From positions 1 to 64,000 of the forward strand of contig NZ_JOMI01000002.1 of the NCBI RefSeq assembly GCF_000711235.1: a DNA stretch of 64,000 bases, in the 5' to 3' direction. A program made the position numbers and the translations under genes. The number at the start of each line of letters is the position of its first letter. Position 1 is the first letter of the stretch. Shown here in pieces: positions 29,416 to 38,823 of the stretch. The notes under the pieces are model-generated. The model worked only from the letters and a program-made list of their open reading frames with translations, was not told where the DNA came from and did not search any database. Source of the DNA: Prevotella sp. 10(H) (GTDB lineage Bacteria > Bacteroidota > Bacteroidia > Bacteroidales > Dysgonomonadaceae).

Positions 29416-29988
29416 TCAATATTTGCTATTTAATATGCTTATACGAATAGGCTTTTTGTTTTGGGGAAATTTCTTCAAAAATTTTTCCATTGTATTGTTA
29501 TCCATCCTTACATCCGCTGGTATTGCAGGAACCCTTTCCCGCAAGGGTTTTTCTATTTTGAAAGTGATTTTATCGGTCTGATAATTGCTGTCAGGCGACC
29601 ATTTAAGGTTAATATCACCGATATAATATACTTCATCTGTTTTTGCAATATCAGCAAATGTATATTCAGTCGGTATGCTGTATGATTTCATCCGCTTTAT
29701 ATTATTATATTCTAAAAAATCCAGATAAAATTTTCCTAATGGAGCTTTAGTATAGAAATACCCGCCTTTGTCCAATTGTGCGACTATAGGACTTCCATTT
29801 TCAGAATATAAATGGGCAGTCATATATTGGTAATTAATATCTTTTTCACCTGTTATTATAACACGGCCGAATATAACCGCCTCATTACTGTTTGTTTCGG
29901 TGTTTTTTACTTGAGTAGTAACACAACCTGAGAGAAAGATTGCAAGAAAAACGGAGGTTATAACAACCCTTATCTTAAATATTAACAT
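29416..29988 (-). CDS. Hypothetical lipoprotein
   Basis: 190 residues. The signal peptide ends in the lipobox LSGC (Cys22). The mature part looks like a beta-sandwich, with a carboxypeptidase-regulatory-like stretch (AVIFGRVIITGEKDINYQYMT, then KAPLGKFYLDFLEY) that often decorates surface lipoproteins. The C-terminus is basic and lacks known motifs. Single gene in the same direction as its neighbours; no function assigned. Confidence 0.75.
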   Translation of the reverse strand: MLIFKIRVVITSVFLAIFLSGCVTTQVKNTETNSNEAVIFGRVIITGEKDINYQYMTAHLYSENGSPIVAQLDKGGYFYTKAPLGKFYLDFLEYNNIKRMKSYSIPTEYTFADIAKTDEVYYIGDINLKWSPDSNYQTDKITFKIEKPLRERVPAIPADVRMDNNTMEKFLKKFPQNKKPIRISILNSKY

Positions 29989-30084
29989 ATAATTTTAATG
30001 TCAGAGAATATTACCATAAAATGAAGATACGAAAAAATCGAATGTCTATGCGAAATGCAAAACTTCACCCGTACATATTTAAAA

Positions 30085-30113
30085 GCGGCATAAACTAATA
30101 TAATTTATGCCGC
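30085..30113 (-). terminator. Terminator after the beta-eliminating lyase gene
   Basis: A perfect 10-bp stem (gcggcataaa/tttatgccgc) with a 9-base loop, followed on the minus strand by ttttaaat. Confidence 0.75.
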
Positions 30114-30129
30114 ATATTTTAAATTTTTA

Positions 30130-31590
30130 TTACAAGCTGTCGCCGAAATCTTCCTTGAATTTTTCAAGTAATCGTTGTGGCCAGTCGCTGACAGGTTCCA
30201 GTCCTCCCATGAAGAAACGAAGTACCGGCGGTTCGTATACAAAGCGAAGTCCTCCGATCAATTCGCGATTTTCGTACAACCATGTCATGCGGTCTTCTAC
30301 GTATTTGATTTGAGATAAAGTGAATACACGGCGCGGAACAGCCAAACGCAAAAGCTCCATGTCGGCATATGTTTCGTTTCCGTATTCGTCGCGCTGGTTA
30401 GATACCGAACCGCGTTCCATACCCCTCACGCCGGAGATGAGGAAAAATGCTGCAGCAAGCGAACCTGCCGGATATTCTGTCTGCGGAATGTGCGAGCAGA
30501 TTTCCATTGCATTAACGTGTGCACCCAATACTCCCGCAGGCGTTACTACAGGAATACCTTTTTTGTCGAGTGAGTTAACAAGATATTCGATGAATTGGGG
30601 GCTTTGGCAAATCATGCTCTCGTCCAGCGTTTCGTATAATCCTACGGCAATAGCCTCGATTTCGCGTACCGACATGCCTCCGTAAGTAAGGAATCCTTCG
30701 AAAAGAGGTACAAGCGGTTCCAGTTCTTTAAATATGGCTTGGTTGTTGGTACAGATACCTCCTCCACGAGATGAGCTCAGTTTGCGCGCAGAGAAGTAAA
30801 CCAGATCGGCCAGGCCTGTCATCGTAAGGATGATATCAGCCATCGAACTGTCTTTGAATTCTTCTTCACGCTGTTTTACAAGCCATGCGTTTTCCCCGAG
30901 TAAACTGGCATCCAATACCAGTCTGATTCCGTATTTATCGGCAATGGAACGCACGCCGCGCAGGTTTTCTATCGAAAATGGTTGTCCGCCTATCAGGTTG
31001 GTAGATGCTTCCATACGGATGTATGGTATATTTGCGGCACCATGTTTATTTATACATTTTTCAAGCTTTTCGAGATTCATATTCCCCTTGAAAGGATGCT
31101 TGCTGTTTATCACATAGGCTTCGTCGTAGAGTAATTCTTCTATTTTACCGCCATATTGGGTGATATGAGCCATTGCTGTAGTAAAGTGGTAGTTCATCGG
31201 AACTATACTCCCTTTACGTATATATGCGTTGGAAATAATATTTTCGGCAGCGCGCCCCTGATGTACAGGCAGCAAATACTTTTTGCCCAGTACTTCCTCG
31301 ACGGCTTTCTGATATCTTACAAAACTTTGTGAGCCAGCATATGCGTCGTCGGCTATCATCATGGCGCCCATCTGGCGGTCGCTCATTGCGTTGGTGCCAC
31401 TGTCGGTAAGCATATCGAGGAATACATCTTTGGTATCGAGCCTGAATGTATTGAACCCTGCTTCGTATAATGCTTCCAAACGACGTTCGATAGGAACTAA
31501 ATGCAGTTTTTGTACAATACGTACTTTGTGTAATTCCAGAGGAATATTTTCTCCACTGTAGAATTTAATGTTAGCGGAACTTTCTGACAT
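30130..31590 (-). CDS. Tryptophanase / tyrosine phenol-lyase family enzyme (PLP beta-eliminating lyase), residues favour tyrosine phenol-lyase
   Basis: 486 residues, the full family length. The PLP lysine is Lys270 in YFSARKLSSSRGGG and the ring-binding Asp is Asp228 in LVLDAS. Two positions that separate the two activities look lyase-like. In tryptophanase the segment FFDTT carries an Asp and the later segment reads VEIG. Here the equivalents are HFTT (Thr at 137) and MERG (Arg393), as in tyrosine phenol-lyase. The carboxylate-binding Arg in LLRLAVPRRVF is conserved. Products would be phenol (or indole), pyruvate and ammonia. Many Bacteroidota homologues are labelled tryptophanase, so specificity remains open. 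Confidence 0.85.
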   Translation of the reverse strand: MSESSANIKFYSGENIPLELHKVRIVQKLHLVPIERRLEALYEAGFNTFRLDTKDVFLDMLTDSGTNAMSDRQMGAMMIADDAYAGSQSFVRYQKAVEEVLGKKYLLPVHQGRAAENIISNAYIRKGSIVPMNYHFTTAMAHITQYGGKIEELLYDEAYVINSKHPFKGNMNLEKLEKCINKHGAANIPYIRMEASTNLIGGQPFSIENLRGVRSIADKYGIRLVLDASLLGENAWLVKQREEEFKDSSMADIILTMTGLADLVYFSARKLSSSRGGGICTNNQAIFKELEPLVPLFEGFLTYGGMSVREIEAIAVGLYETLDESMICQSPQFIEYLVNSLDKKGIPVVTPAGVLGAHVNAMEICSHIPQTEYPAGSLAAAFFLISGVRGMERGSVSNQRDEYGNETYADMELLRLAVPRRVFTLSQIKYVEDRMTWLYENRELIGGLRFVYEPPVLRFFMGGLEPVSDWPQRLLEKFKEDFGDSL

Positions 31591-31814
31591 GATATTAGTT
31601 TAGTTTATAGTATGTTAAAATAGACGGCGCAAGATATAAATAAATATTCAATTAGCAATGAAAAGGCGTATTATATAATATTTAATATATATAAAATGTC
31701 TATTTGGTTTCTTTTTGTAAAGACGATGCCTGTCTTGAATAATAAAGACAAAACAAAGCGTTGAAATTTATTGTTAATTTAGTACGATTAAATATCAATA
31801 TAAATATGTTAAGT

Positions 31815-32636
31815 ATGGAAAAGGTGAAATTGAATAATGGCGTGGAAATGCCATGTATTGGTTTAGGAGTGTTTCGCATAGAGGATAATAACGAAGCTCA
31901 ACGTGTGGTAGAAACTGCGCTCAAGGTAGGATACAGGCATATCGACACTGCCATGTATTACCACAATGAAGAAGCGGTAGGTAAAGGCATCAAAAATTCG
32001 GGCATTCCGCGTGAAGAGATTTTTGTAACAACCAAAATGTGGAATGCCGACCAGCGCAGCGGAAAGGTGAAAGAGGCTTTTGAAGCCAGCCTGAAAAAGC
32101 TAGGTTTGGAATATATCGACCTTTATCTTATTCACTGGCCTGTGGAAGGGAAATTTATAGATACATGGAAAAAGTTTGAAGAAATATACCATAGTGGAAA
32201 GGTAAAAGCGATAGGGGTGAGCAATTTCAAACCGCATCATCTCGAAGCCCTTGCTAAAGAGCAAACTATTGTTCCTGCTGTGAACCAGATAGAACTGCAT
32301 CCTTACCTTATACAAGAGGATACACTCGACTACTGCAAAAAAGCAGGCATTCAGGTAGAAGCATGGAGCCAGTTCGCTGCCAATCAGTTGGGATTGTTCG
32401 ATGAAAAGGTATTGAAAGACTTATCAGATAAATACTCGAAATCTCCGGCTCAGATTATACTACGCTGGGATTATCAGCGAGGAGTGGTTACTATTCCGAA
32501 ATCGGCGAATGAAGAAAGGATGAAACAGAATCTGGATATTTTCGATTTTAGCCTGACAGAGGAAGAAATCACGGCTATCAATTCTTTGAATAAAAATAAA
32601 CGGGTAGGGCCTGATCCCGATCATGTAGATTTTTAA
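31815..32636 (+). CDS. Aldo/keto reductase
   Basis: NADPH-dependent carbonyl reductase of the AKR superfamily. I start at the ATG at 31815 (MEKVKLNNGVEMPCIGLG), the usual AKR beginning; in-frame ATGs at 31761 and 31806 would add residues with no homology pattern. The catalytic tetrad is visible: Asp in HIDTAMYY with its Tyr, Lys in VTTKMW, and His in LIHWP. The cofactor-binding tail has VVTIPKSANEERMKQN. Length (about 273) is normal for the DkgA-like subgroup. It ends at a strong hairpin shared with the convergent receptor gene. Confidence 0.93.
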   Translation: MEKVKLNNGVEMPCIGLGVFRIEDNNEAQRVVETALKVGYRHIDTAMYYHNEEAVGKGIKNSGIPREEIFVTTKMWNADQRSGKVKEAFEASLKKLGLEYIDLYLIHWPVEGKFIDTWKKFEEIYHSGKVKAIGVSNFKPHHLEALAKEQTIVPAVNQIELHPYLIQEDTLDYCKKAGIQVEAWSQFAANQLGLFDEKVLKDLSDKYSKSPAQIILRWDYQRGVVTIPKSANEERMKQNLDIFDFSLTEEEITAINSLNKNKRVGPDPDHVDF

Positions 32637-32654
32637 AAATATGATATCTTTGTT

Positions 32655-32690
32655 ATACTGAACGGAATAAATGCCTGTTCCGTTCAGTAT
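32655..32690. terminator. Bidirectional terminator
   Basis: Perfect 13-bp stem: atactgaacggaa (32655-32667) pairs with ttccgttcagtat (32678-32690). It lies between convergent genes. Confidence 0.8.
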
Positions 32691-32707
32691 CAACTGATTT
32701 CATATCC

Positions 32708-35428
32708 TTAATAATACATAGACAATCCGGGGTTCCCCATTTCGTCATCTGACTCATTCTCATTACTTTTCTTTCCCCTGATAATATTGAATTTATAAGA
32801 GAAGCTGACAAGGAAATACCGGTTGATTGAATTTGTACGGCTATCAGACAGGTAATTGCCGTTGACATTACGGTAGACATTATTCCTATCGTTCAGTATA
32901 TCGAAGAACTGAGCTTTTAATGTCCCTTTTTTCTTTTTTAGGAATTGCTTCGATACGGAGGCATTCCACAATATCTCGCTCTTTTTAAAATCATCTTCAT
33001 AGCCAGTATTATATGAGTAATTGAGATTGCTCGTAATCGTAAAATCATGCGGAAGCCTCCATATGGCATAATGGTTCAGCGTATAATTTGTGCTGTTCCG
33101 GTCTTGCTGATTAGTCAGGTTATTCCGTGTCATATTGTAGGTAATACCGGCCCGCAGATTGGTTTCGAATTTTTCAATTTTAAATTTGAACATTGCCTGC
33201 TCGCCGAGTATGCCATTATGAGTAATGGCCTTATCTCCATTAGTGAAGCCGATACTTTTATTGTAATTGACGTATGTTCCGTTGTTAATAGAGAACTTCT
33301 TATTTTTTAGGGGTGTGTCGTACATTACGTGAATATTGGCGCCCATATTTCCGTTCACATTCCTGAATGTATTTGTAGTATTACCCAAGTCGTCGATTGT
33401 AGAATAACTGACAACATTATTTAATGTATAATTGAAGCCTCCCATTATCATGAAGAAACGGCTTTTTTCATAATCCGACTTCTGATAATACATATTGATG
33501 TAATTGCTGTAGCTGGGTTTCAAATCAGGATTACCAAAATGTTTCGACAATGCACTTACTATCACCGTGTCTGCCGACAACTGACCTATGCTCGGATGAC
33601 TGGTAGAGCCGGAATAATTGAAGTCGAAACTCGTGTTCTGATTCGGATTATATGAGAAATTTATATGGGGGGAGAAATTGACTACATTTTGTTTCAGGTC
33701 TTCGATTATCGAATCGCCAAGGCTTATTTTACTTTTCGAATACGACGGGTCGATGCTTATACCTATCGTATACCTGTACTTTTCTTTTGTAGTCTGAAAG
33801 TTCAGCCCGATATTCTGGTTGACAAATTTATTCTCTGTATTACGGGTATAGGCCGTATCCAGAATAGTGTAGTTTCCATTCGGGTCTTTCCGGCGCACAT
33901 CGCGTATACGCTCAGAGTTGTTTACGCCGTACGAATAAGTGAATTGCAGCCTGTGCTCTTTACCGAAAGGTTCTACATACGACATAGATATATTGTGATT
34001 ATTTTCGTTGCTTTCGGTACTACTCCGCTGGTCGATAATTTTGTCTTCTATACCGCTGCTATATACAGTTTTCGAATAATTTGTTCCTTTACTGTCATCT
34101 TTGCGGAACGTATTACTGTAACCAAGACTGATAACACGTCCTTTATTATTAAGCCGACGCCCAATATTGATGGAATTATTCATGTTATGCCCATTTCCTT
34201 TATTCAGGGATTGTGAATTTCCCGAAGTGGTATCTTGGCCTGCTACGTATGAGAAAGTTGAAGAATTATTTTCATTCTTTGAATCATTTAAGCTAACAGT
34301 TGAACGGGCATATATCGTAGTCATCGAATCGGGTTTCCACTCCAGGTTGATCCCGAAATTGGTATTTTCCCTCCTGTTGGTATAGATCATATCATTTTTC
34401 GACATACGGTCGCCCGTAGTAAGGAATGTTTGCGTGTTGGTTCTCGTTTCAGCCAGATTCTCATTATTGGAATAACGTATATTTCCCCCTACTTTCAATT
34501 CCTTAGTAGCTTGTATATTTGCATTCCCCCCTATAATTTTATGCTTATCTATACCATCACCGCCCCCCCACGAGCGGTCGTCATCGTTTACATTATTCAT
34601 ATCGCCTACGAATGATATCTGATTCTCGTTGCGCATATAGTTTGCCAAAGCCTTATGGGAATATTTGTCGTCGCTACCGTATCCGGCTTTTACTTCCCCG
34701 AAAACACTTTGCTTCAATTCTTCCTTCACAACCAGATTCAGTACCTGATCGGGGTTCTTATCTTTAAATCCGGTTATCTTGGCACTTTCCGACTCTTCTT
34801 TATATAGCTGGAGTTTCTTGATCATATTGGCCGGAAGGTTGGCCAAAGCCATAGGTATGTCGTTACCGAAGAATTCTTTCCCGTCTACAAGGATTTTAGT
34901 TACAGGCTTGCCATTTGCTTTTATATTACCGTCGGCATCGATTTCTATGCCGGGTATATTTCTTACCATATCCTGCAGCATATCGCTTTCCTGCGAACTG
35001 TAGGATGCAGCGTTGTATTCGATCGTATCGCCTTTTACTACAATGTTGGGTACCTGTGCTTCTACTACTGCGGCTCCCAGTTCTACTGTTTTTTCCTCTA
35101 AGTAAATATCTCCTGCCGAAAAGTCCGGTTTGGAAAAAGTAGTCGCAATATCCTGAAAGATTGTTTTATATCCGAGAAAGGTGATTTCGAGTATATATTT
35201 GCCGGGAGAAGCCGAAAGGCGGAACTTACCCTTCTCATCGCTGGCTATTCCTTTGATGTAAGTACTGTCGGCTTGTGTGAGCAGGCGGATAGTGGCTGAT
35301 TCTATAACTTCCTTAGTCTTGCCGTCATATACAGTTCCCTGTATATAGCCTCTGACATCTTTCTTCTCTGATTGGGCTACAGCAGAAAGACTGACTATTA
35401 ATAAAAGAAGTATACATAAATGCCTCAT
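32708..35428 (-). CDS. Outer-membrane beta-barrel family protein with carboxypeptidase-regulatory N-domain (TonB receptor-like)
   Basis: 906 residues. A signal peptide (MRHLCILLLLIVSLSAVAQ) is followed by a CarboxypepD_reg-like domain at about 25-105 (GYIQGTVYDGKTKEVIESAT) and a plug-like domain at about 130-225 (MLQDMVRNIPGIEIDADG, then ILVDGKEFFGND). A long beta-barrel with alternating aromatic strands runs to the C-terminus. No SusD partner is adjacent, so it belongs with the stand-alone OMP_b-brl_3 group rather than SusC. It may take up peptides or metal chelates; this is inference. It diverges from glyS. Confidence 0.88.
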   Translation of the reverse strand: MRHLCILLLLIVSLSAVAQSEKKDVRGYIQGTVYDGKTKEVIESATIRLLTQADSTYIKGIASDEKGKFRLSASPGKYILEITFLGYKTIFQDIATTFSKPDFSAGDIYLEEKTVELGAAVVEAQVPNIVVKGDTIEYNAASYSSQESDMLQDMVRNIPGIEIDADGNIKANGKPVTKILVDGKEFFGNDIPMALANLPANMIKKLQLYKEESESAKITGFKDKNPDQVLNLVVKEELKQSVFGEVKAGYGSDDKYSHKALANYMRNENQISFVGDMNNVNDDDRSWGGGDGIDKHKIIGGNANIQATKELKVGGNIRYSNNENLAETRTNTQTFLTTGDRMSKNDMIYTNRRENTNFGINLEWKPDSMTTIYARSTVSLNDSKNENNSSTFSYVAGQDTTSGNSQSLNKGNGHNMNNSINIGRRLNNKGRVISLGYSNTFRKDDSKGTNYSKTVYSSGIEDKIIDQRSSTESNENNHNISMSYVEPFGKEHRLQFTYSYGVNNSERIRDVRRKDPNGNYTILDTAYTRNTENKFVNQNIGLNFQTTKEKYRYTIGISIDPSYSKSKISLGDSIIEDLKQNVVNFSPHINFSYNPNQNTSFDFNYSGSTSHPSIGQLSADTVIVSALSKHFGNPDLKPSYSNYINMYYQKSDYEKSRFFMIMGGFNYTLNNVVSYSTIDDLGNTTNTFRNVNGNMGANIHVMYDTPLKNKKFSINNGTYVNYNKSIGFTNGDKAITHNGILGEQAMFKFKIEKFETNLRAGITYNMTRNNLTNQQDRNSTNYTLNHYAIWRLPHDFTITSNLNYSYNTGYEDDFKKSEILWNASVSKQFLKKKKGTLKAQFFDILNDRNNVYRNVNGNYLSDSRTNSINRYFLVSFSYKFNIIRGKKSNENESDDEMGNPGLSMYY

Positions 35429-35693
35429 CAGCTATGCTCTTTTTATCGGAAACGAAGATAACGCTTTTTTTATTATTTCTTTATAGAGTATAAAAAGGGT
35501 AATATTCGTTAAGGTTAATAAAAAATAATTTTTGTAATGCCTCTATAATTTAACGAAAAACAAGGGAAATCCTTATTCAATTACCTGATAAGTAATATCT
35601 CAAGACTGACAATATCAAAAAAAAGTGTTTACTTTGTGCAACTTATTTCGAATATAAAACAAAACATATAATAATCAACGAATCGAAGGTAAT

Positions 35694-37232
35694 ATGTCAG
35701 AAGATGTTTTCAAGAAGATAGTTTCACACTGTAAGGAGTATGGTTTTGTATTTCAGTCCAGCGAGATATACGACGGGCTGAGTGCTGTATACGACTACGG
35801 GCAAATGGGTGTGGAACTGAAAAACAATATCAAGAAATACTGGTGGGATAGTATGGTGCTGCTGAACGAAAATGTAGTGGGCATCGACTCGGCTATCTTT
35901 ATGCACCCTACCATATGGAAAGCTTCGGGGCATGTGGATGCTTTCAACGATCCGTTGATAGACAACAAAGACAGTAAGAAACGTTATCGCGCCGATGTAT
36001 TGATCGAAGAATACATGGCAAAGATAGACGACAAAATAAACAAGGAAGTAGAAAAGGCTGCCAAAAAGTTCGGCGACAGCTTCGATGAAACGATGTATCG
36101 CCAGACAAACCCGCGCGTACTCGAAAACCAGAAAAAGCGTGACGAGGTGCATACCCGTTTTGCCAAGGCGCTGAACGATGGTAATCTTGACGAACTCCGC
36201 CAGATCATTATAGATTGCGAAATTGCAGACCCTATCAGCGGTACACGCAACTGGACGGATGTACGTCAGTTCAACCTGATGTTTGCTACTGAAATGGGTT
36301 CTACTGCCGATGGTGCTATGAAAGTTTACCTGCGCCCCGAAACGGCTCAGGGTATTTTCGTCAACTTCCTGAATGTGCAGAAAACAGGACGTATGAAGAT
36401 TCCTTTCGGTATTGCACAGATCGGTAAGGCTTTCCGTAACGAAATTGTTGCCCGTCAGTTTATCTTCCGTATGCGTGAGTTCGAACAGATGGAGATGCAG
36501 TTCTTCGTTCGTCCGGGTGAAGAACTCGGCTGGTTTGCCAAATGGAAGGAAACCCGTATGAAGTGGCATAAGTCACTCGGATTCGGTGACAACAAATACC
36601 GTTTCCACGATCACGACAAGCTGGCTCATTATGCAAATGCGGCTACAGATATCGAATTTGAGATGCCGTTCGGCTTCAAGGAAGTGGAAGGTATTCATTC
36701 GCGTACCGACTTCGACCTGAGCAGCCACGAGAAGTTTTCGGGTAAAAAACTGCAATATTTCGATCCCGAACTCAATAAATCATACACTCCTTACGTTATT
36801 GAAACGTCTATCGGTGTCGACCGTATGTTCTTGTCGACCGTTTCGGCTGCTTATGCAGAAGAGGAGCTCGAAGGCGGCGAAACCCGCGTGGTATTGAAGT
36901 TGCCGGCAGCGCTTGCCCCTATTAAACTGGCGGTATTGCCATTGGTAAAGAAAGACGGCCTGCCTGAGAAAGCGCGCGAAATAATCGATGCATTGAAGTT
37001 CGACTTCAAATGCCAGTATGATGAGAAAGACAGTATCGGTAAGCGTTACCGCCGTCAGGATGCTATAGGTACTCCTTATTGCGTGACAGTCGACCATCAG
37101 TCGCTCGAAGATAATACGGTGACTATCCGCTATCGCGATACGATGCAGCAGGAGAGGGTAGCGATAGGCAGACTGTCGGATATTATCGCCGATAAAGTGA
37201 GTATGAAAAACCTGTTGAAAACAATAGGCTGA
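35694..37232 (+). CDS. glyS: Glycyl-tRNA synthetase, dimeric class II type
   Basis: Charges tRNA-Gly. 512 residues, the single-chain form, not the alpha/beta tetramer. Motif 2 is FRNEIVARQFIFRMREFEQMEM and motif 3 lies in SIGVDRMFLS. The anticodon-binding domain spans about 400-512 (LAPIKLAVLPLVKKDGLPEKA). A near-match promoter element (TTACTTTG) lies about 55 bp upstream. The 265-bp divergent gap also holds the receptor gene promoter region and no RNA gene that I can see. Confidence 0.96.
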   Translation: MSEDVFKKIVSHCKEYGFVFQSSEIYDGLSAVYDYGQMGVELKNNIKKYWWDSMVLLNENVVGIDSAIFMHPTIWKASGHVDAFNDPLIDNKDSKKRYRADVLIEEYMAKIDDKINKEVEKAAKKFGDSFDETMYRQTNPRVLENQKKRDEVHTRFAKALNDGNLDELRQIIIDCEIADPISGTRNWTDVRQFNLMFATEMGSTADGAMKVYLRPETAQGIFVNFLNVQKTGRMKIPFGIAQIGKAFRNEIVARQFIFRMREFEQMEMQFFVRPGEELGWFAKWKETRMKWHKSLGFGDNKYRFHDHDKLAHYANAATDIEFEMPFGFKEVEGIHSRTDFDLSSHEKFSGKKLQYFDPELNKSYTPYVIETSIGVDRMFLSTVSAAYAEEELEGGETRVVLKLPAALAPIKLAVLPLVKKDGLPEKAREIIDALKFDFKCQYDEKDSIGKRYRRQDAIGTPYCVTVDHQSLEDNTVTIRYRDTMQQERVAIGRLSDIIADKVSMKNLLKTIG

Positions 37233-37266
37233 TTGATAAGATTTTGATTATAAAAACAGATATACA

Positions 37267-37866
37267 ATGAATAAAAAACTCTTTGCTTTCATCTTTTTAT
37301 TTTGCTCGCTGGCATTGTTTGTAGCCTGCGGCGACGATGACGACGATAATAGTGGCATCGATCAGGAGTGGAAGTCATATAATGAAAAACAGATTTCTGA
37401 GGTTTCCGTAGCAGGTTCCGGATATCAATCTATTACATCGCAAAGTAAGAACGGAGCAGTATATTATAAGAAAATAAATTACTTTGAAGAAATAGATGCT
37501 AAATCAACACCTTCAACTAAGATAACAGAAGCCGGAACGCCTTATTATACGGATAGTATTGCTATGCGGTATGAAGGCTATTTCTTTGAAAAAGACGGGC
37601 GGAAAATTATATTTGAAAGAGATAATAATAATGGGGTAGTCACACGGGCTAGAGTATCATCAAATTTTGTTGATGGTTTTTCTACCATGCTTCAAAATAT
37701 GAAGAAAGGAGATCAGGTAGAGGTTGTTATTCCTCAACAATTGGGATATGGAGTAAATGCGCTAAAGGATGCTGCTGGCAATATAAAAATTCCTGCATAT
37801 ACTACAATAAGATTTAAATTATATCTTGTAGATATCTATCCTGATAATCCGGGAGAGTTTGATTAA
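37267..37866 (+). CDS. FKBP-type peptidyl-prolyl isomerase lipoprotein
   Basis: 199 residues. The lipoprotein signal ends in LFVACGDDDDD (Cys21), with a run of Asp after the lipobox. The FKBP domain covers about 95-195, with YEGYFFEKDGRKIIFER, VDGFSTMLQNMKKGDQVEVVIP and GYGVNAL. It probably assists folding at the periplasmic face. It follows glyS by 34 bp and ends at a perfect hairpin. Confidence 0.92.
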   Translation: MNKKLFAFIFLFCSLALFVACGDDDDDNSGIDQEWKSYNEKQISEVSVAGSGYQSITSQSKNGAVYYKKINYFEEIDAKSTPSTKITEAGTPYYTDSIAMRYEGYFFEKDGRKIIFERDNNNGVVTRARVSSNFVDGFSTMLQNMKKGDQVEVVIPQQLGYGVNALKDAAGNIKIPAYTTIRFKLYLVDIYPDNPGEFD

Positions 37867-37889
37867 TATAATAAAAAATGGTAAATAAC

Positions 37890-37924
37890 AAAAGGAACCA
37901 ATCTTTATTAGATTGGTTCCTTTT
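37890..37924. terminator. Bidirectional terminator
   Basis: Perfect 15-bp stem (aaaaggaaccaatct/agattggttcctttt) with loop ttatt, between convergent genes. Confidence 0.85.
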
Positions 37925-37932
37925 ATTTAATT

Positions 37933-38664
37933 CTAGAGGCGCTGATATACTTTAAAAGATGATATTCTATCGTCCCAATTGAAAAGTGGTACAGGACGCC
38001 CAAAGATATCAGTAGTATATGTATGTTCATTTACCAAATGAGAACAATAATAATATTGTTGAGATCCTCCGTCAAAGCCTATAGCTTGTCCTCCGAAATC
38101 TCGATTAGCATAAAAAACCACACCTGCTCCATAGAGCTCAAAGGAACTTATCTTGTTGTTCATTTTATCTCCGACATATGAACAGCAACCACCATTTACA
38201 CCTTCCCATGATGTGACTCCAAATCTTGCTTCAAATCCCATCCAGTAACCTTTTCTGTCAGGGTCATTCCAGATACTTAAAAATCCTCCTACAGGTGTTG
38301 AAGCCTTTGTTGTCTTTTTAGTCTTTTCCATATGCTCTTCTAAAAGATTTGAATTATCAAAATATTCTAAGCTTCCATCTTCTTTAACAAGGAGTGATAA
38401 AGTAGAATCTCCGGCAAGTTTCATTATTAATTTCTCAACTTCCTTATTTGCAAAAATACAAACAGAATCATCTTTTAGAGTATAATCCGAATAATATTCC
38501 TTCCCTTTATATTTAAAAGAAATAGATTGCATATCAGAGACAGATTTTACATCGGTTTTTTCATCAGGAACATTTACAGTTTCGGGCATTACTACATCGG
38601 CTTCCTCATTGCTGCAGGAAAACAATGCACAAGCGAGAAAGAATAGAATAGCTACTTTCTTCAT
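37933..38664 (-). CDS. Lipoprotein with a beta/gamma-crystallin-like domain
   Basis: 243 residues. Lipobox ALFSC (Cys16). The N-terminal half is acidic and unassigned. The C-terminal half (about 155-240) has a pattern of the beta/gamma-crystallin or peptidase-inhibitor I36 type: ISSFELYGAGVVFYANRDFGG followed by AIGFDGG, and the closing WDDRISSFKVY. Members of this fold may bind calcium or inhibit proteases; which applies here cannot be said. A pair of cysteines (GGCCSYVG) may form disulfides. Single gene. Confidence 0.65.
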   Translation of the reverse strand: MKKVAILFFLACALFSCSNEEADVVMPETVNVPDEKTDVKSVSDMQSISFKYKGKEYYSDYTLKDDSVCIFANKEVEKLIMKLAGDSTLSLLVKEDGSLEYFDNSNLLEEHMEKTKKTTKASTPVGGFLSIWNDPDRKGYWMGFEARFGVTSWEGVNGGCCSYVGDKMNNKISSFELYGAGVVFYANRDFGGQAIGFDGGSQQYYYCSHLVNEHTYTTDIFGRPVPLFNWDDRISSFKVYQRL

Positions 38665-38823
38665 GTTTTTAAGATTTTTAAATTGTTAATTAATAAGTAA
38701 AGGTGATTGTTAACATATCTCCGTCAGTGAAGTTATATAAACTTAATTAACAATTAACACAAAATCACAATCGAATTTATGTTAAATTTAATTAATTGTT
38801 TGTTCCCTGATTTTAATTGGATT

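Noticed and set aside
32645-32652. TATCTTTG between the aldo/keto reductase and receptor genes
   Set aside because: It lies between convergent genes and leads into a terminator, so it is probably a chance match.
35724-36569. 281-residue antisense frame within glyS
   Set aside because: It lies wholly inside a gene with clear synthetase motifs and has no family pattern; it is a codon-bias shadow.
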